Below, piece by piece: positions 1 through 7,525 of a stretch of DNA of 15,072 bases. The DNA comes from an uncultured Oscillospiraceae bacterium (lineage in GTDB: Bacteria; Bacillota; Clostridia; Oscillospirales; Oscillospiraceae), in contig CAADVN010000164.1 of NCBI GenBank assembly GCA_900752445.1, forward strand, positions 1 to 15,072. The letters are read 5' to 3'. Position numbers and translations under genes: made by a program. Every line of letters begins with the position of its first letter. Within the stretch, counting starts at the first letter, position 1. The notes beneath the pieces were generated by a model that ran no database searches, had not been told where the DNA came from, and saw only the letters and a list, made by a program, of their open reading frames with translations.

Positions 1-1215
1 CGGCGCAGATTCCCCGCCTGGGGAGCGCGCTACCTCGTTCGTCGGCTCGTGAGGACGCCGCTGAAGGGCCTGCTCGCCGCGCTCGTGGCGGCGGGGCTGC
101 TCTTCGGCCTCGGCGCGCTGAGGGGCGTCATCACAACGGGCGAAGCTGAGGTCGACGCGCTCTACGACAGCGTCCAGGTCGGCGGCAGCGTCATCCGCAG
201 CACGAGCCTCGGCAGCTCCGCGGGAGGCGGCTATCTGCCCGCGTCCGCGGCGGAGGAGCTGCAGGAGATAGGAAACCTGAGCAACGTCATCCGCGAGGCC
301 GGCTGCACGGTCAGTGCCGCGCGGCGGCCAGACGACCCGGGCGAAAGACCCCAGAACCTCGCGCTTCTGGGCGTGGAGGACCCGGAGACCTTCGCGCCGC
401 TTTCAAACGGGACGCTCGAGGTGACGTATGCCGGGGATATGACCGAGTCGGACTTTTTCTCGAACGCAGACGGCGAGCCTGAGGTGCTCGTCTCCGAGGA
501 TCTGCTTGGGAAGCTCGGCCTCTCGGCGGGCGGCAGGATATTCGTGCTCTGGGGCGACCGGGGCGAGTCCCTGAACATCGCCGGCAGCTTTCCCGGCGGC
601 GAGAGTGGCACGGGCGTCGACCTCATCATGAGCTATGCGGCGCTCGAGAACCTCTATGACACCGAGCTTTCAAAATACGGCCAGGAGCTGATGCTCCGGC
701 GCTTTGAGTTCCAGGTGGACAAGTCCCTGAACCGCTCCATAACCGAGGTCCGCGCGGCCTCGCAGGAGGTGCTCGACAGCGCCGGGTCCCAGGGCGAGAT
801 GTTCCTGCTGCTGGACGACGGGGAGCTCACCGAGGTCGTGCGGCCCATGGAGCGTAACCTCGGCCTGATGCGCCTGCTGTACCCGGGGCTGCGGCTGCTG
901 TCCGTGGCGCTCGCGGCGCTTGCGGCGGCGCTGATGGTGCTGCGCTCGGCAAAGGAGGCCGCGCTCCTGCGCGTGCTCGGCGTCAGGAAGGGCGGAGCAG
1001 CCTCACTGCTGGTGCTCGAGCAGCTGGCCCCGGCGCTGACAGGCGCGCTGCTGGGCGCGGCGGTGCTGGCGCTGCTGCGCATAGGCGGCGTGGCCTGGCA
1101 GGAGGTCTGGCAGAACGGGGCGTTTTACGTGCTGGGCGCGCTGGCGGGAACCGCGGCCTCGGCGCTGGTGCGAGTGAGAAAAAATCCGCTTGAGCTGCTG
1201 CAAGTCAAGGAATAG
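1..1215 (+). CDS. FtsX/MacB-type ABC transporter permease, C-terminal part (5' end outside window)
   Basis: The reading frame is open from base 1, so the GTG at 49 is probably internal and the gene starts upstream of the window. The visible part begins with a basic run (RYLVRRLVRTPLKG), then a hydrophobic helix (LLAALVAAGLLFGLGAL). An extracytoplasmic domain of roughly 240 residues follows, then a C-terminal block of three hydrophobic helices containing an R-V-L-G-V-R-K stretch and ending in NPLELLQVKE. That FtsX-fold layout, with the L-R-x-L-G-x-x-x motif between membrane helices, is typical of MacB/LolCE-like permeases. These drive transenvelope export or mechanotransmission rather than import. 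The next gene, 11 bases downstream, encodes the matching ATPase. High GC and strong codon bias mark it as host-like DNA. Family is confident; substrate unknown. Confidence 0.85.
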   Translation, partial: RRRFPAWGARYLVRRLVRTPLKGLLAALVAAGLLFGLGALRGVITTGEAEVDALYDSVQVGGSVIRSTSLGSSAGGGYLPASAAEELQEIGNLSNVIREAGCTVSAARRPDDPGERPQNLALLGVEDPETFAPLSNGTLEVTYAGDMTESDFFSNADGEPEVLVSEDLLGKLGLSAGGRIFVLWGDRGESLNIAGSFPGGESGTGVDLIMSYAALENLYDTELSKYGQELMLRRFEFQVDKSLNRSITEVRAASQEVLDSAGSQGEMFLLLDDGELTEVVRPMERNLGLMRLLYPGLRLLSVALAALAAALMVLRSAKEAALLRVLGVRKGGAASLLVLEQLAPALTGALLGAAVLALLRIGGVAWQEVWQNGAFYVLGALAGTAASALVRVRKNPLELLQVKE

Positions 1216-1220
1216 GAGGG
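1213..1220 (+). promoter_or_regulatory. Shine-Dalgarno site of the LolD-like ATPase gene
   Basis: TAGGAGGG sits six bases before the ATG at 1227 and begins inside the stop codon of the permease gene. This fixes the ATPase start and indicates coupled translation of the two subunits. Confidence 0.8.
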
Positions 1221-1226
1221 CTTAAG

Positions 1227-1892
1227 ATGCAGGGACTGAAGTTGAACGGAGTGAGTTACAGATACGGCAAGGCCGCGCGCAACGCGCTCGACGGCGTGAG
1301 CTGTGAGTTCCGCGCAGGCGAGGTGGCGGCCGTGGTCGGGCCCTCCGGCAGCGGCAAGACGACGCTGCTGAGTATAATGGCGGGCCTGGACCGGCCCGCG
1401 CACGGCGAGGTGTATCTAGGCGATCGGGAGCTGGGCGGCATGGATATGGACGAGTACCGCCGGCGCTATGTCTCGGTGATATTCCAGGCCTTCCACCTGT
1501 TCCCGCTGCTGACGGTGCTGGAGAACGTGTGTTTCCCGATGGAGCTCAACGGAGTGAGCGAGCCGGAGGCGCGAGAGCGCGCCAGACTTGAGCTTGAGCG
1601 GGTGGGCATCGCCGCGGAGAAGCACCGGCGCTACCCGAGCCAGCTCTCTGGCGGCGAGCAGCAGCGCGTGGCGATAGCGCGTGCGCTCTCCTCAGGCGCG
1701 CAGATACTGCTCGCGGACGAGCCGACGGGCAACCTGGACGGCGAAAATTCGCGGAACATCGTGGACATCCTGACCCGCCTCGCGCACGAAGACGGCTACT
1801 GCGTGGTCATAGTGACCCACGACCCCGCCGTCGCCGAGGCCGCGGACACGGTGTACACCATGACCGACGGCGTGTTGGCAAGGCAAAAATGA
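1227..1892 (+). CDS. ABC transporter ATP-binding protein, LolD/MacB class
   Basis: A 221-residue stand-alone nucleotide-binding domain that energises the FtsX-type permease just upstream. Visible motifs in order: Walker A GPSGSGKT (residues 38-45), Q-loop at Q87, signature LSGGEQQR (140-147), Walker B ILLADEPTG (160-168) and the switch histidine in VTHD (H198). The LSGGEQQRVAIARAL form and the N-L-D-G D-loop are characteristic of the LolD/FtsE/MacB group, and the length is normal. The start is set by the TAGGAGGG site. Its stop codon (TGA at 1890-1892) overlaps the ATG of the next gene as ATGA, but base composition changes at that point. It is therefore probably the last gene of the host operon, with foreign DNA joined directly behind it. 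Confidence 0.93.
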   Translation: MQGLKLNGVSYRYGKAARNALDGVSCEFRAGEVAAVVGPSGSGKTTLLSIMAGLDRPAHGEVYLGDRELGGMDMDEYRRRYVSVIFQAFHLFPLLTVLENVCFPMELNGVSEPEARERARLELERVGIAAEKHRRYPSQLSGGEQQRVAIARALSSGAQILLADEPTGNLDGENSRNIVDILTRLAHEDGYCVVIVTHDPAVAEAADTVYTMTDGVLARQK

Positions 1893-3754
1893 TGTCGATC
1901 GGCAACAATAAAAATGAAGATAAATCAGGAGTACCAGCTATATTAACTCAATTTAAGGAAGCAATTGGTTTCTGCTTTTCTATTGCATACAAGGCGTCTG
2001 CCTTTTATACTGTTCTTCGACTTTTATTTAGCATACTGCCTTCGGTTATTTCTTTACTGCAAACGGTATTAGCAAAGTATATTCTTGATTTATTGACTGG
2101 TGCATATACGGCAGACAACATATACCAATCTTTATTATTGTTTTTCGCTTTAGAGCTTTTGCTAACTATTACTATGGTCGTGGTGCAGAAAGTAGATGTA
2201 TATGTTCAAACCGTACATGGCGAACTAATCGAAAATCAGTTATCTCTGTTGCTGATGAACAAGTCGTTCATGGCAGATATAGAGCATTTTGACAATCCGT
2301 ATTTTTATGACAAACTTACATCATGCACCACAGATTCAATGGCAATTATAAACCTTGTCTGGAATACATTAATGCTAACGGGAGCATGTGTTTCTGTTGT
2401 TATCTCTTTTTCCGCTATAATGAAATATAATGTGTTGTATTCGATGTTGATGTTATGTGCTGCCATTCCTGCTTCAATTGTATCTACTAAGTATACAAAG
2501 TCTATATATTCCCTCAGTCTTGAGCAATTATGTGCCAATAGACAAAAGAATTACATACAGTCTATATCAACTAGCAAAGCTTATGTAATGAACATTAAAT
2601 TATATCAAGCAGGATCTTGGCTAATTGAAAAGTATCAGAGGATATGGACTAAGCTATTCCGTGAACGTAAAACGGTCAATAAACGGAGATGCCTTATATC
2701 GAGCATATTGGAATGCCTTCCTGAAATAGTGGCTATTTATATTGGCATTGATACAGCTTTAGATGTAATAGGACACAAAGCTACAATTGGAGACTATTCT
2801 TTGTACTGTGGTCTGGCTGCACAGCTGAGTACTGCCGTTATTACCATGTTAAGCTCGTTTGTGGCTGTATATGATAATCAGCAAAAAACTAAAAACTTCC
2901 GCTCTCTAGACAATTTATTTGAATCGGTAGAAAACAATGGGACTATTGAGCTTGATAGTGTACACTCAATTACCTTCGATCATGTGTGCTTTACTTACCC
3001 AGGTTCACAGACACCAGCGTTAAATGACGTATCATTTTCTGTTGGTCAAGGAGAGCGTATTGCCATAGTTGGAACTAATGGCTCAGGCAAATCTACTGTA
3101 ATAAAACTCTTGCTTAGATTTTATGATGTTAACAGTGGAAGAATATTGATCAATGGGCATGAAATACGCATGTATCCACTGGAGGATTTACGTAATGCTT
3201 TCAGTGCATATTTTCAAGCTGAGCCATATTATGGGTTTACAGTGCGTGAAAATCTTACCATTGCTGATCGTAACAGGCCAGATGAAAATCAGGCGATTAT
3301 ATCAGCTCTAAATGTGAGTGGAGCCAGGGACATTATTGAATCAATTCCTGATGGCATTGAAACATACCTTACTCGAATGTTCGATGAAAAAGGCATAGAG
3401 CTTTCTGGTGGACAATATCAGCGCATTTCATTAGCACGTACATTTTTTAGGCGTTGTTCCGCTCTTATACTGGATGAGCCTACGTCAAGTCTAGACCCTG
3501 AGACAGAACACAAATTGTTTTCCAATTTAAAGAAATTAAATGATGATAAAATAGTAATCTACATATCTCATCGTTTGTCCAACGTGTTTGTTGCAGACAA
3601 AGTAATAGTATTGGAAAATGGAGTCGTTGTAGAAATGGGCAATAGTAAAGATCTTATGCATGGAAATGGACGATTCTCAGAATTATTAAACTACCAACAT
3701 CAATTAACAGAATTGCAAGAGACCAAACATAACCATGATAATTGCCATAATTGA
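1889..3754 (+). CDS. ABC exporter with fused membrane and ATPase domains (peptide-exporter type)
   Basis: A 621-residue half-transporter: an N-terminal membrane domain (about residues 30-345, roughly six helices) followed by a nucleotide-binding domain. Motifs: Walker A GTNGSGKST (395-403), signature LSGGQYQR (505-512), Walker B ALILDEPTSSLD (525-536) and switch histidine H561 in ISHR. No N-terminal C39 peptidase domain is present, so it cannot clip a double-glycine leader itself; the S8 protease gene overlapping its 3' end could do that job. The DNA is AT-rich, in sharp contrast to the ATPase gene it overlaps by four bases, so it was probably acquired. There is no room for its own promoter, and only a weak AAGG lies before the ATG, so read-through from the upstream operon is likely. 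Export of a modified peptide is inferred; a lipid or drug substrate is possible. Confidence 0.85.
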   Translation: MMSIGNNKNEDKSGVPAILTQFKEAIGFCFSIAYKASAFYTVLRLLFSILPSVISLLQTVLAKYILDLLTGAYTADNIYQSLLLFFALELLLTITMVVVQKVDVYVQTVHGELIENQLSLLLMNKSFMADIEHFDNPYFYDKLTSCTTDSMAIINLVWNTLMLTGACVSVVISFSAIMKYNVLYSMLMLCAAIPASIVSTKYTKSIYSLSLEQLCANRQKNYIQSISTSKAYVMNIKLYQAGSWLIEKYQRIWTKLFRERKTVNKRRCLISSILECLPEIVAIYIGIDTALDVIGHKATIGDYSLYCGLAAQLSTAVITMLSSFVAVYDNQQKTKNFRSLDNLFESVENNGTIELDSVHSITFDHVCFTYPGSQTPALNDVSFSVGQGERIAIVGTNGSGKSTVIKLLLRFYDVNSGRILINGHEIRMYPLEDLRNAFSAYFQAEPYYGFTVRENLTIADRNRPDENQAIISALNVSGARDIIESIPDGIETYLTRMFDEKGIELSGGQYQRISLARTFFRRCSALILDEPTSSLDPETEHKLFSNLKKLNDDKIVIYISHRLSNVFVADKVIVLENGVVVEMGNSKDLMHGNGRFSELLNYQHQLTELQETKHNHDNCHN

Positions 3755-5126
3755 TGATGGAATTAACCCATACATTTGTAGTAGCTTAGTACCGGAATAT
3801 GATTTGTGTATTACAAAAGACTGCAAAGTGCGGCGCAGGAAAGAAAATGAAAGAGTTATTACATCACATGGTACAACGTGCGGTATGATAATTCAAAAAT
3901 ATGCTCCTCGTGCACAATTGTGCTCTCTAAAGGTTTTTTGGGACGAAAAGCTGTCAGCATCAATCGATCAGCTAATATGCGCATTAAACTGGTGTGCAGA
4001 AAACAACATTCCTATAATACATATGAGTATAGGAAGCACTTCGTTGCGTGATGATAAAGCGTTACATAAATCAATATCTTTTTTATCGAGACAGAATCAG
4101 ATTGTTGTAGCGGCCCACTGTCATGGATATCAGTATACTATGCCTGCTTGCTATACAAATGTACTAGGTGTATGTGCTTTGGCCTCTCTTAAGGACAACC
4201 AAATATTGATATGTCCCAATTCTGACATTGAACAGGTTCAGATATTTGCCTCATCAAATCATGAATTACATTATCCTGGAGGATATGTTCATAGGACAGA
4301 AATAGCAAATAGCTATGCTGCTCCTACCGTAACTGCAGCAGTTCATAGTATTCTTGAAAGTAACAACGGTAGTTCTCTTCAAATTCAAGATATATATAGC
4401 AAGCTTGCCGCCAAAACAGTTAATGTTACACGCCTTCGTGCAGATTTTGTGTCTGAGGCTATTATCTGCAACCCGTTACATGCGCCAATTAATGTTGACC
4501 ATATACAAGCCGATGTTTTACTTGAGACAGACAATTCGGGTGATTTAGTCAATGCCCTTAACAAATATCCAAAAGCTTCGGTTATTTTATTTCCACCGGC
4601 CCAGTTGTCTTGGCTTGACGCGTCACAGTATTCTCGGAGTGTGCTATATGCTGGATTTCCGATTTTCGAGACAGTATTTGAACCGCAAATATACTGGAAT
4701 GAGGCGAAGTATAAAGAAGATATTCTTAGATTAAACAGGAAAAAACTACATTTTAGTGTCCCTACAGTACTTGTCGATACTCTCGATGGATGTGAAAATG
4801 CATTAATAGCACTAAGTGATGCAATGAAAGAAGCTGGGTACAATTGCGTGGTGATTTCTCCACAAAAATATGCCTATTTATATGGATTCGAATATCTGCC
4901 AGAAGGAATAGAAATTAAAACACTATACAATGTAGTAAATACGCTTTACAAGCCTGATATAGTATTTATATGTCAAAACTCCGGTTGTGTAATCAAACAG
5001 GATTTACTATATTTAGAGTTCAATGACAGTGTATCACTTTCAACAAATACTTTATTCATTCCAAAAGAGCCGGGAGATATAGATATAAAAAAAGCAATTG
5101 AGTTAATTGAAAACTTTTTCATATAA
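3735..5126 (+). CDS. Subtilisin-fold (S8) protease with extra C-terminal domain
   Basis: A 463-residue protein without a signal peptide, so likely cytoplasmic. Residues 1-225 follow the S8 layout: catalytic Asp in IIDDGI (D7), catalytic His in SHGTTCG (H45) and nucleophile Ser in NSYAAPT (S193). At the segment that normally carries the oxyanion Asn (consensus A-A-G-N), it reads AAHCHG, with C129 where Asn is expected. Residues about 256-463 form a second domain; TVLVDTLDGCENALIALSDA (344-363) begins an apparent alternating alpha/beta fold. From memory this tail resembles the clostridial 'peptide maturation system' family TIGR04066, which travels with S8 proteases and ABC exporters; this is unverified. 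The ATG lies 20 bases inside the end of the exporter gene with only a weak AAGAGA site, so the two are translationally coupled. A leader-cleavage role is inferred. Confidence 0.75.
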   Translation: MIIAIIDDGINPYICSSLVPEYDLCITKDCKVRRRKENERVITSHGTTCGMIIQKYAPRAQLCSLKVFWDEKLSASIDQLICALNWCAENNIPIIHMSIGSTSLRDDKALHKSISFLSRQNQIVVAAHCHGYQYTMPACYTNVLGVCALASLKDNQILICPNSDIEQVQIFASSNHELHYPGGYVHRTEIANSYAAPTVTAAVHSILESNNGSSLQIQDIYSKLAAKTVNVTRLRADFVSEAIICNPLHAPINVDHIQADVLLETDNSGDLVNALNKYPKASVILFPPAQLSWLDASQYSRSVLYAGFPIFETVFEPQIYWNEAKYKEDILRLNRKKLHFSVPTVLVDTLDGCENALIALSDAMKEAGYNCVVISPQKYAYLYGFEYLPEGIEIKTLYNVVNTLYKPDIVFICQNSGCVIKQDLLYLEFNDSVSLSTNTLFIPKEPGDIDIKKAIELIENFFI

Positions 5127-5179
5127 CTACATAAAGCAAATTATCCACCTTGCTCTATAATTTCAAAACTTCAATGACT

Positions 5180-5226
5180 AAACTGCAACAATCGGAAAAA
5201 ACTTATCCTCCGGATTGTTGCAGTTT
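5180..5226 (+). terminator. Strong 14-bp hairpin downstream of the protease gene
   Basis: AAACTGCAACAATC (5180-5193) is perfectly complementary to GATTGTTGCAGTTT (5213-5226), with a 19-base loop. It begins 54 bases after the protease stop codon. The 3' flank is only moderately T-rich, so it is either an imperfect intrinsic terminator or an mRNA 3'-end stabiliser. Confidence 0.6.
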
Positions 5227-5249
5227 ATCTAACCATGTACTGTTATTTT

Positions 5250-5275
5250 AACTTCGCATCAGAACTTCGCGTCAG
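5250..5275. repeat. Tandem 13-base repeat, two copies
   Basis: AACTTCGCATCAG (5250-5262) is followed directly by AACTTCGCGTCAG (5263-5275), differing at one base. It lies between the hairpin and the sigma-factor operon. It may be a binding site or a replication-slippage product. Confidence 0.6.
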
Positions 5276-5558
5276 AAGTATGCCATATAGCAAATACCAT
5301 CTTATATGTCAAAGCCTGTTTATTGCCCGATATACCATTGACTAGCACAGCTAAATATTTTATAGTCTTATTTGATATATTTACTTTCGTAGAATTTAAA
5401 GATTTCGGCTGATACATGTCCTATTAAATAGACAAATGCTAAGCTTGTTGAAAAACGTAGATTTCTCTAACGTTCCGTATGTTGCAATACAAAGCGCATA
5501 AGTGTCTTTAACTAGAAGGGTTAAAAATATGATGCTTAGAAAACCGCATCATGTATTC

Positions 5559-5570
5559 GGGGAGGGGGGG
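5559..5570 (+). promoter_or_regulatory. Unusual G-rich ribosome binding site of the sigma-factor gene
   Basis: The run GGGGAGGGGGGG lies seven bases before the GTG at 5578 and favours that start over the ATG at 5590. The homopolymer G tract is unusual in this AT-rich segment and could vary in length by slippage. Confidence 0.6.
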
Positions 5571-5577
5571 ATAACTG

Positions 5578-6150
5578 GTGTTTATAATAATGGCTCTGTG
5601 CAATGATGAGGACAGCAGCCAGTTTTTTAGAGCACTTTATGAACAGTACAAGCCACTGATGTATAACATCGCTCTTAGATACATCAAGGATCCATCCTCG
5701 GCGGAGGAGCTGGTTCATGATGCGATTGTTAAGTTGATTGAGAAAGAGGATACAATAGTCAAACTTGAGCGTTGCACTTTGACTGCCTACATTGTCTATA
5801 CTATAAGGAACTTGTCAATGAACTATTTACGACGCAAAAGCCTAGAGCACCGGTATTTTGTCGACGTAGAAATAAGCTCAAATCAGTTTCAAATCGTTGA
5901 TAATACTCCTTTGCCCGAGGAGGTTGTGATGATGAGTGAGCGCAGGGAAAACTTTATTAAAATTTGGAATACTCTCCCTGATGCCACCAGAACTCTATTG
6001 GAGGGAAAGTACATACTTGGTTTAAGCGACAACGAACTAGCAATAGAGTTTTGTTGCAGCCCAAACAGCATTAGGATGAAGCTGACCAGGGCACGGCGGC
6101 AGGTAATAAAATTAGTTAAGGAAGGAGGGTTTAGCTTTGAGCCCGCGTGA
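5578..6150 (+). CDS. ECF-like sigma-70 family RNA polymerase sigma factor
   Basis: A 190-residue alternative sigma factor that would direct RNA polymerase to a small regulon. Region 2 spans about residues 18-88 (FFRALYEQYKPLMYNIALRY, then SAEELVHDAIVKLIEK, then TIRNLSMNYLRRKS). Region 4 spans about 122-180, with helix-turn-helix sequence GLSDNELAIEFCCSPNSIRM and a basic end (LTRARRQVIKLVKE). There is no region 1 or 3, which fits the ECF class. GTG start chosen by the ribosome site. Its end overlaps the next gene by 14 bases, and that neighbour is a single-pass membrane protein of anti-sigma type, a standard pairing. The target promoters are unknown; autoregulation is likely by analogy. Confidence 0.88.
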   Translation: MFIIMALCNDEDSSQFFRALYEQYKPLMYNIALRYIKDPSSAEELVHDAIVKLIEKEDTIVKLERCTLTAYIVYTIRNLSMNYLRRKSLEHRYFVDVEISSNQFQIVDNTPLPEEVVMMSERRENFIKIWNTLPDATRTLLEGKYILGLSDNELAIEFCCSPNSIRMKLTRARRQVIKLVKEGGFSFEPA

Positions 6151-6937
6151 TCAGTTCGTTGAAAACTTTGAAGATGCCTTTATGTCTCTGTTTATGGCTG
6201 ATATTGCAGAATACGAAGGCCAGAAATTCATAGAAGAAAATGAGAGGCTTAAAAACGATCCTAACGTCAAAGTGCCGCCCGAATTAGATCGCCGCTGTCT
6301 ACGAACAATCAATAAAACTGAACGGAAAAAGCGCATTCGGAGTACGGGTAAAAAGATATATAGAGTATTCAGTAAACTATCTGTCGCAGCTGTAATTGCT
6401 CTGATGCTGTTCACTTCGGCGTCTGCGGCATTTCCATCCGTAAGGGCAGCTACGCTAAATCTTCTGATTCAGGTCTCAGACGTTGCTACTGAGCTTACAT
6501 TTGCCAATGAAAGTAATGAGCCGAACGTTACTTCGATGCCAAGTGATCCTGCACTTAATGCTGATATGGACATAGCAGGCTATGTACTCCCGGACTCAAT
6601 TACTTCTAATTATGAGTTAACTGATAAAGGCAGCGACCAGGTTGGATCGTGGGTTTTGTTTAAAGGCGCAGATGACGCGCTTATTACTTTTGAGGTACAG
6701 CACGGAAAGGGTAATGCCGTTAATATAAATACTGAAAATGCCGTTACTTCAGAAACAATAAACATAAGTCAATTTCAATCAGTTATTTCCCAGCAAGATA
6801 AAGACTTTGTTCTTGGCAGTATAGCTGATAGTAGTAAAATCAATTTTATTTTGGTAACATTTGAGGGCGTAGATTTTGAATCAGCAGTTGTTATGATAGC
6901 AGATTTTTTAAATGAAAATTTGGAGGGAACAAAATGA
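6137..6937 (+). CDS. Membrane anti-sigma factor-like protein (DUF4367-like C-terminus)
   Basis: A 266-residue protein with a cytoplasmic, charged N-terminus (1-79), one membrane helix (81-100, LSVAAVIALMLFTSASAAFP) and an extracytoplasmic C-terminal domain. The pattern YVLPDSIT...GSWVLFKGADDALITFEVQ resembles DUF4367 proteins, which commonly follow ECF sigma genes in Firmicutes. Expected role: hold the sigma factor at the membrane until an envelope signal is sensed outside. It starts at TTG (6137), set by AAGGAGGG at 6122-6129 inside the end of the sigma gene, so production of the two is coupled. Its stop codon overlaps the next ATG (ATGA, 6934-6937). There is no obvious zinc-binding H-x3-C-x2-C motif. 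Pairing is confident; the sensed signal is unknown. Confidence 0.78.
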   Translation: MSPRDQFVENFEDAFMSLFMADIAEYEGQKFIEENERLKNDPNVKVPPELDRRCLRTINKTERKKRIRSTGKKIYRVFSKLSVAAVIALMLFTSASAAFPSVRAATLNLLIQVSDVATELTFANESNEPNVTSMPSDPALNADMDIAGYVLPDSITSNYELTDKGSDQVGSWVLFKGADDALITFEVQHGKGNAVNINTENAVTSETINISQFQSVISQQDKDFVLGSIADSSKINFILVTFEGVDFESAVVMIADFLNENLEGTK

Positions 6938-7362
6938 AAAAAGCAACCTCAATATTAGTATGCTGCGTGCTGCTAATATCATGCCTCGCGCCCAACGTGT
7001 TCGCATTGGAAGAAAAGCCGTTTATAGAACAAGATGTAATTGAGCCAAGATATGAAATTGTAGGTATTATAACTGCGTCTCTAAACATATCCGATTCAGG
7101 GCGAGCTGACTGCACTGCAACTGTGCGTGTGCCTTCGGGCTACAGAGTTGAACTACTAGCAGAATTACAGCAAAAAGACGGCGGCAGGTGGGAGACCATT
7201 CATGACTGGGAAGCGTCGGGTAGTATCCGCATTTCTGTCTCTGGTCCATGGTATGTCGTGCCCGGCTATTCCTATCGCCTTCAAGTTACTGCTACCACAT
7301 ACGATTCTGACGGTAACTTTATTGAAGCTCCTGTCGAGCATTCGCCAATCAGCGATTATTAA
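6934..7362 (+). CDS. Small secreted protein, beta-sandwich-like, co-encoded with the sigma/anti-sigma pair
   Basis: A 142-residue protein with a clear signal peptide (MKKATSILVCCVLLISCLAP, cleavage probably after VFA, about residue 24). The mature part is rich in alternating polar/hydrophobic strands: ITASLNISDSGRADCTATV, VELLAELQQKDGGRWETIH, YSYRLQVTATTYDSDGN. This resembles the small extracellular beta-sandwich proteins of gut Clostridia (possibly DUF6147-like, from memory only). The strand pattern 'dry ITASL, then YRLQVTATTYDSDGN' suggests one immunoglobulin-like fold. GGAGGG lies eight bases before the ATG, and the start overlaps the anti-sigma stop by four bases. The signal peptide contains C-C and S-C pairs but no L-A-G-C lipobox, so release rather than lipid anchoring is favoured. 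It could be a ligand or effector of the sigma system; that is inference. Confidence 0.7.
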   Translation: MKKATSILVCCVLLISCLAPNVFALEEKPFIEQDVIEPRYEIVGIITASLNISDSGRADCTATVRVPSGYRVELLAELQQKDGGRWETIHDWEASGSIRISVSGPWYVVPGYSYRLQVTATTYDSDGNFIEAPVEHSPISDY

Positions 7363-7477
7363 GGATTAGCTGCATAAAACCAACCTCACAGCCAACTCAC
7401 TTACCCCTCTCAATTTATAACCGGGATGGGAAAGCATGCGCCCTAGGCGCTGGCAGTGTTACATAGCTAAATACCCC

Positions 7478-7520
7478 TGACCTCCTGTTTTGATCCCATC
7501 CAAATCAAAGCAGGAGGTCA
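7478..7520 (+). promoter_or_regulatory. Hairpin that buries the ribosome binding site of the gene at 7526
   Basis: A 17-bp stem (7478-7494 with 7504-7520, one G-U pair, nine-base loop). The right arm contains AGGAGG (7512-7517), the ribosome site of the ATG at 7526, so the fold would hide it. TTTT follows the stem, so it could instead act as an intrinsic terminator or attenuator. The arms CAGGAGGTCA and TGACCTCCTG are exact complements. Confidence 0.65.
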
Positions 7521-7525
7521 TTTTA

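Larger units (their letters stand above)
5127..5577. other. 451-base intergenic region, AT-rich, no convincing gene
   Basis: Separates the exporter/protease pair from the sigma-factor operon. It contains a strong hairpin (5180-5226), a tandem 13-base repeat (5250-5275) and the purine-rich ribosome site of the sigma gene (5559-5570). Short frames of about 20-36 codons exist (starting at 5174 and 5235, and a 21-codon one near 5438), but none has a ribosome site. A sigma-operon promoter should lie here, but I see no clear -35/-10 pair. Confidence 0.6.

Noticed and set aside
5174..5251. 25-codon frame MTKLQQSEKTYPPDCCSLSN… as a possible RiPP precursor
   Set aside because: No ribosome site, and the start overlaps the hairpin arms; the two Cys residues are the only attraction. 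Too weak to call.
5235..5345. 36-codon frame starting MYCYFNFASELRVRSMPY
   Set aside because: No ribosome site, spans the tandem repeat, no leader-like sequence.
7363..7477. Small GCGCC/GGCGC hairpin near 7438-7450 as a terminator of the secreted-protein gene
   Set aside because: Only five base pairs and no T-tract; no clear terminator found in this gap.
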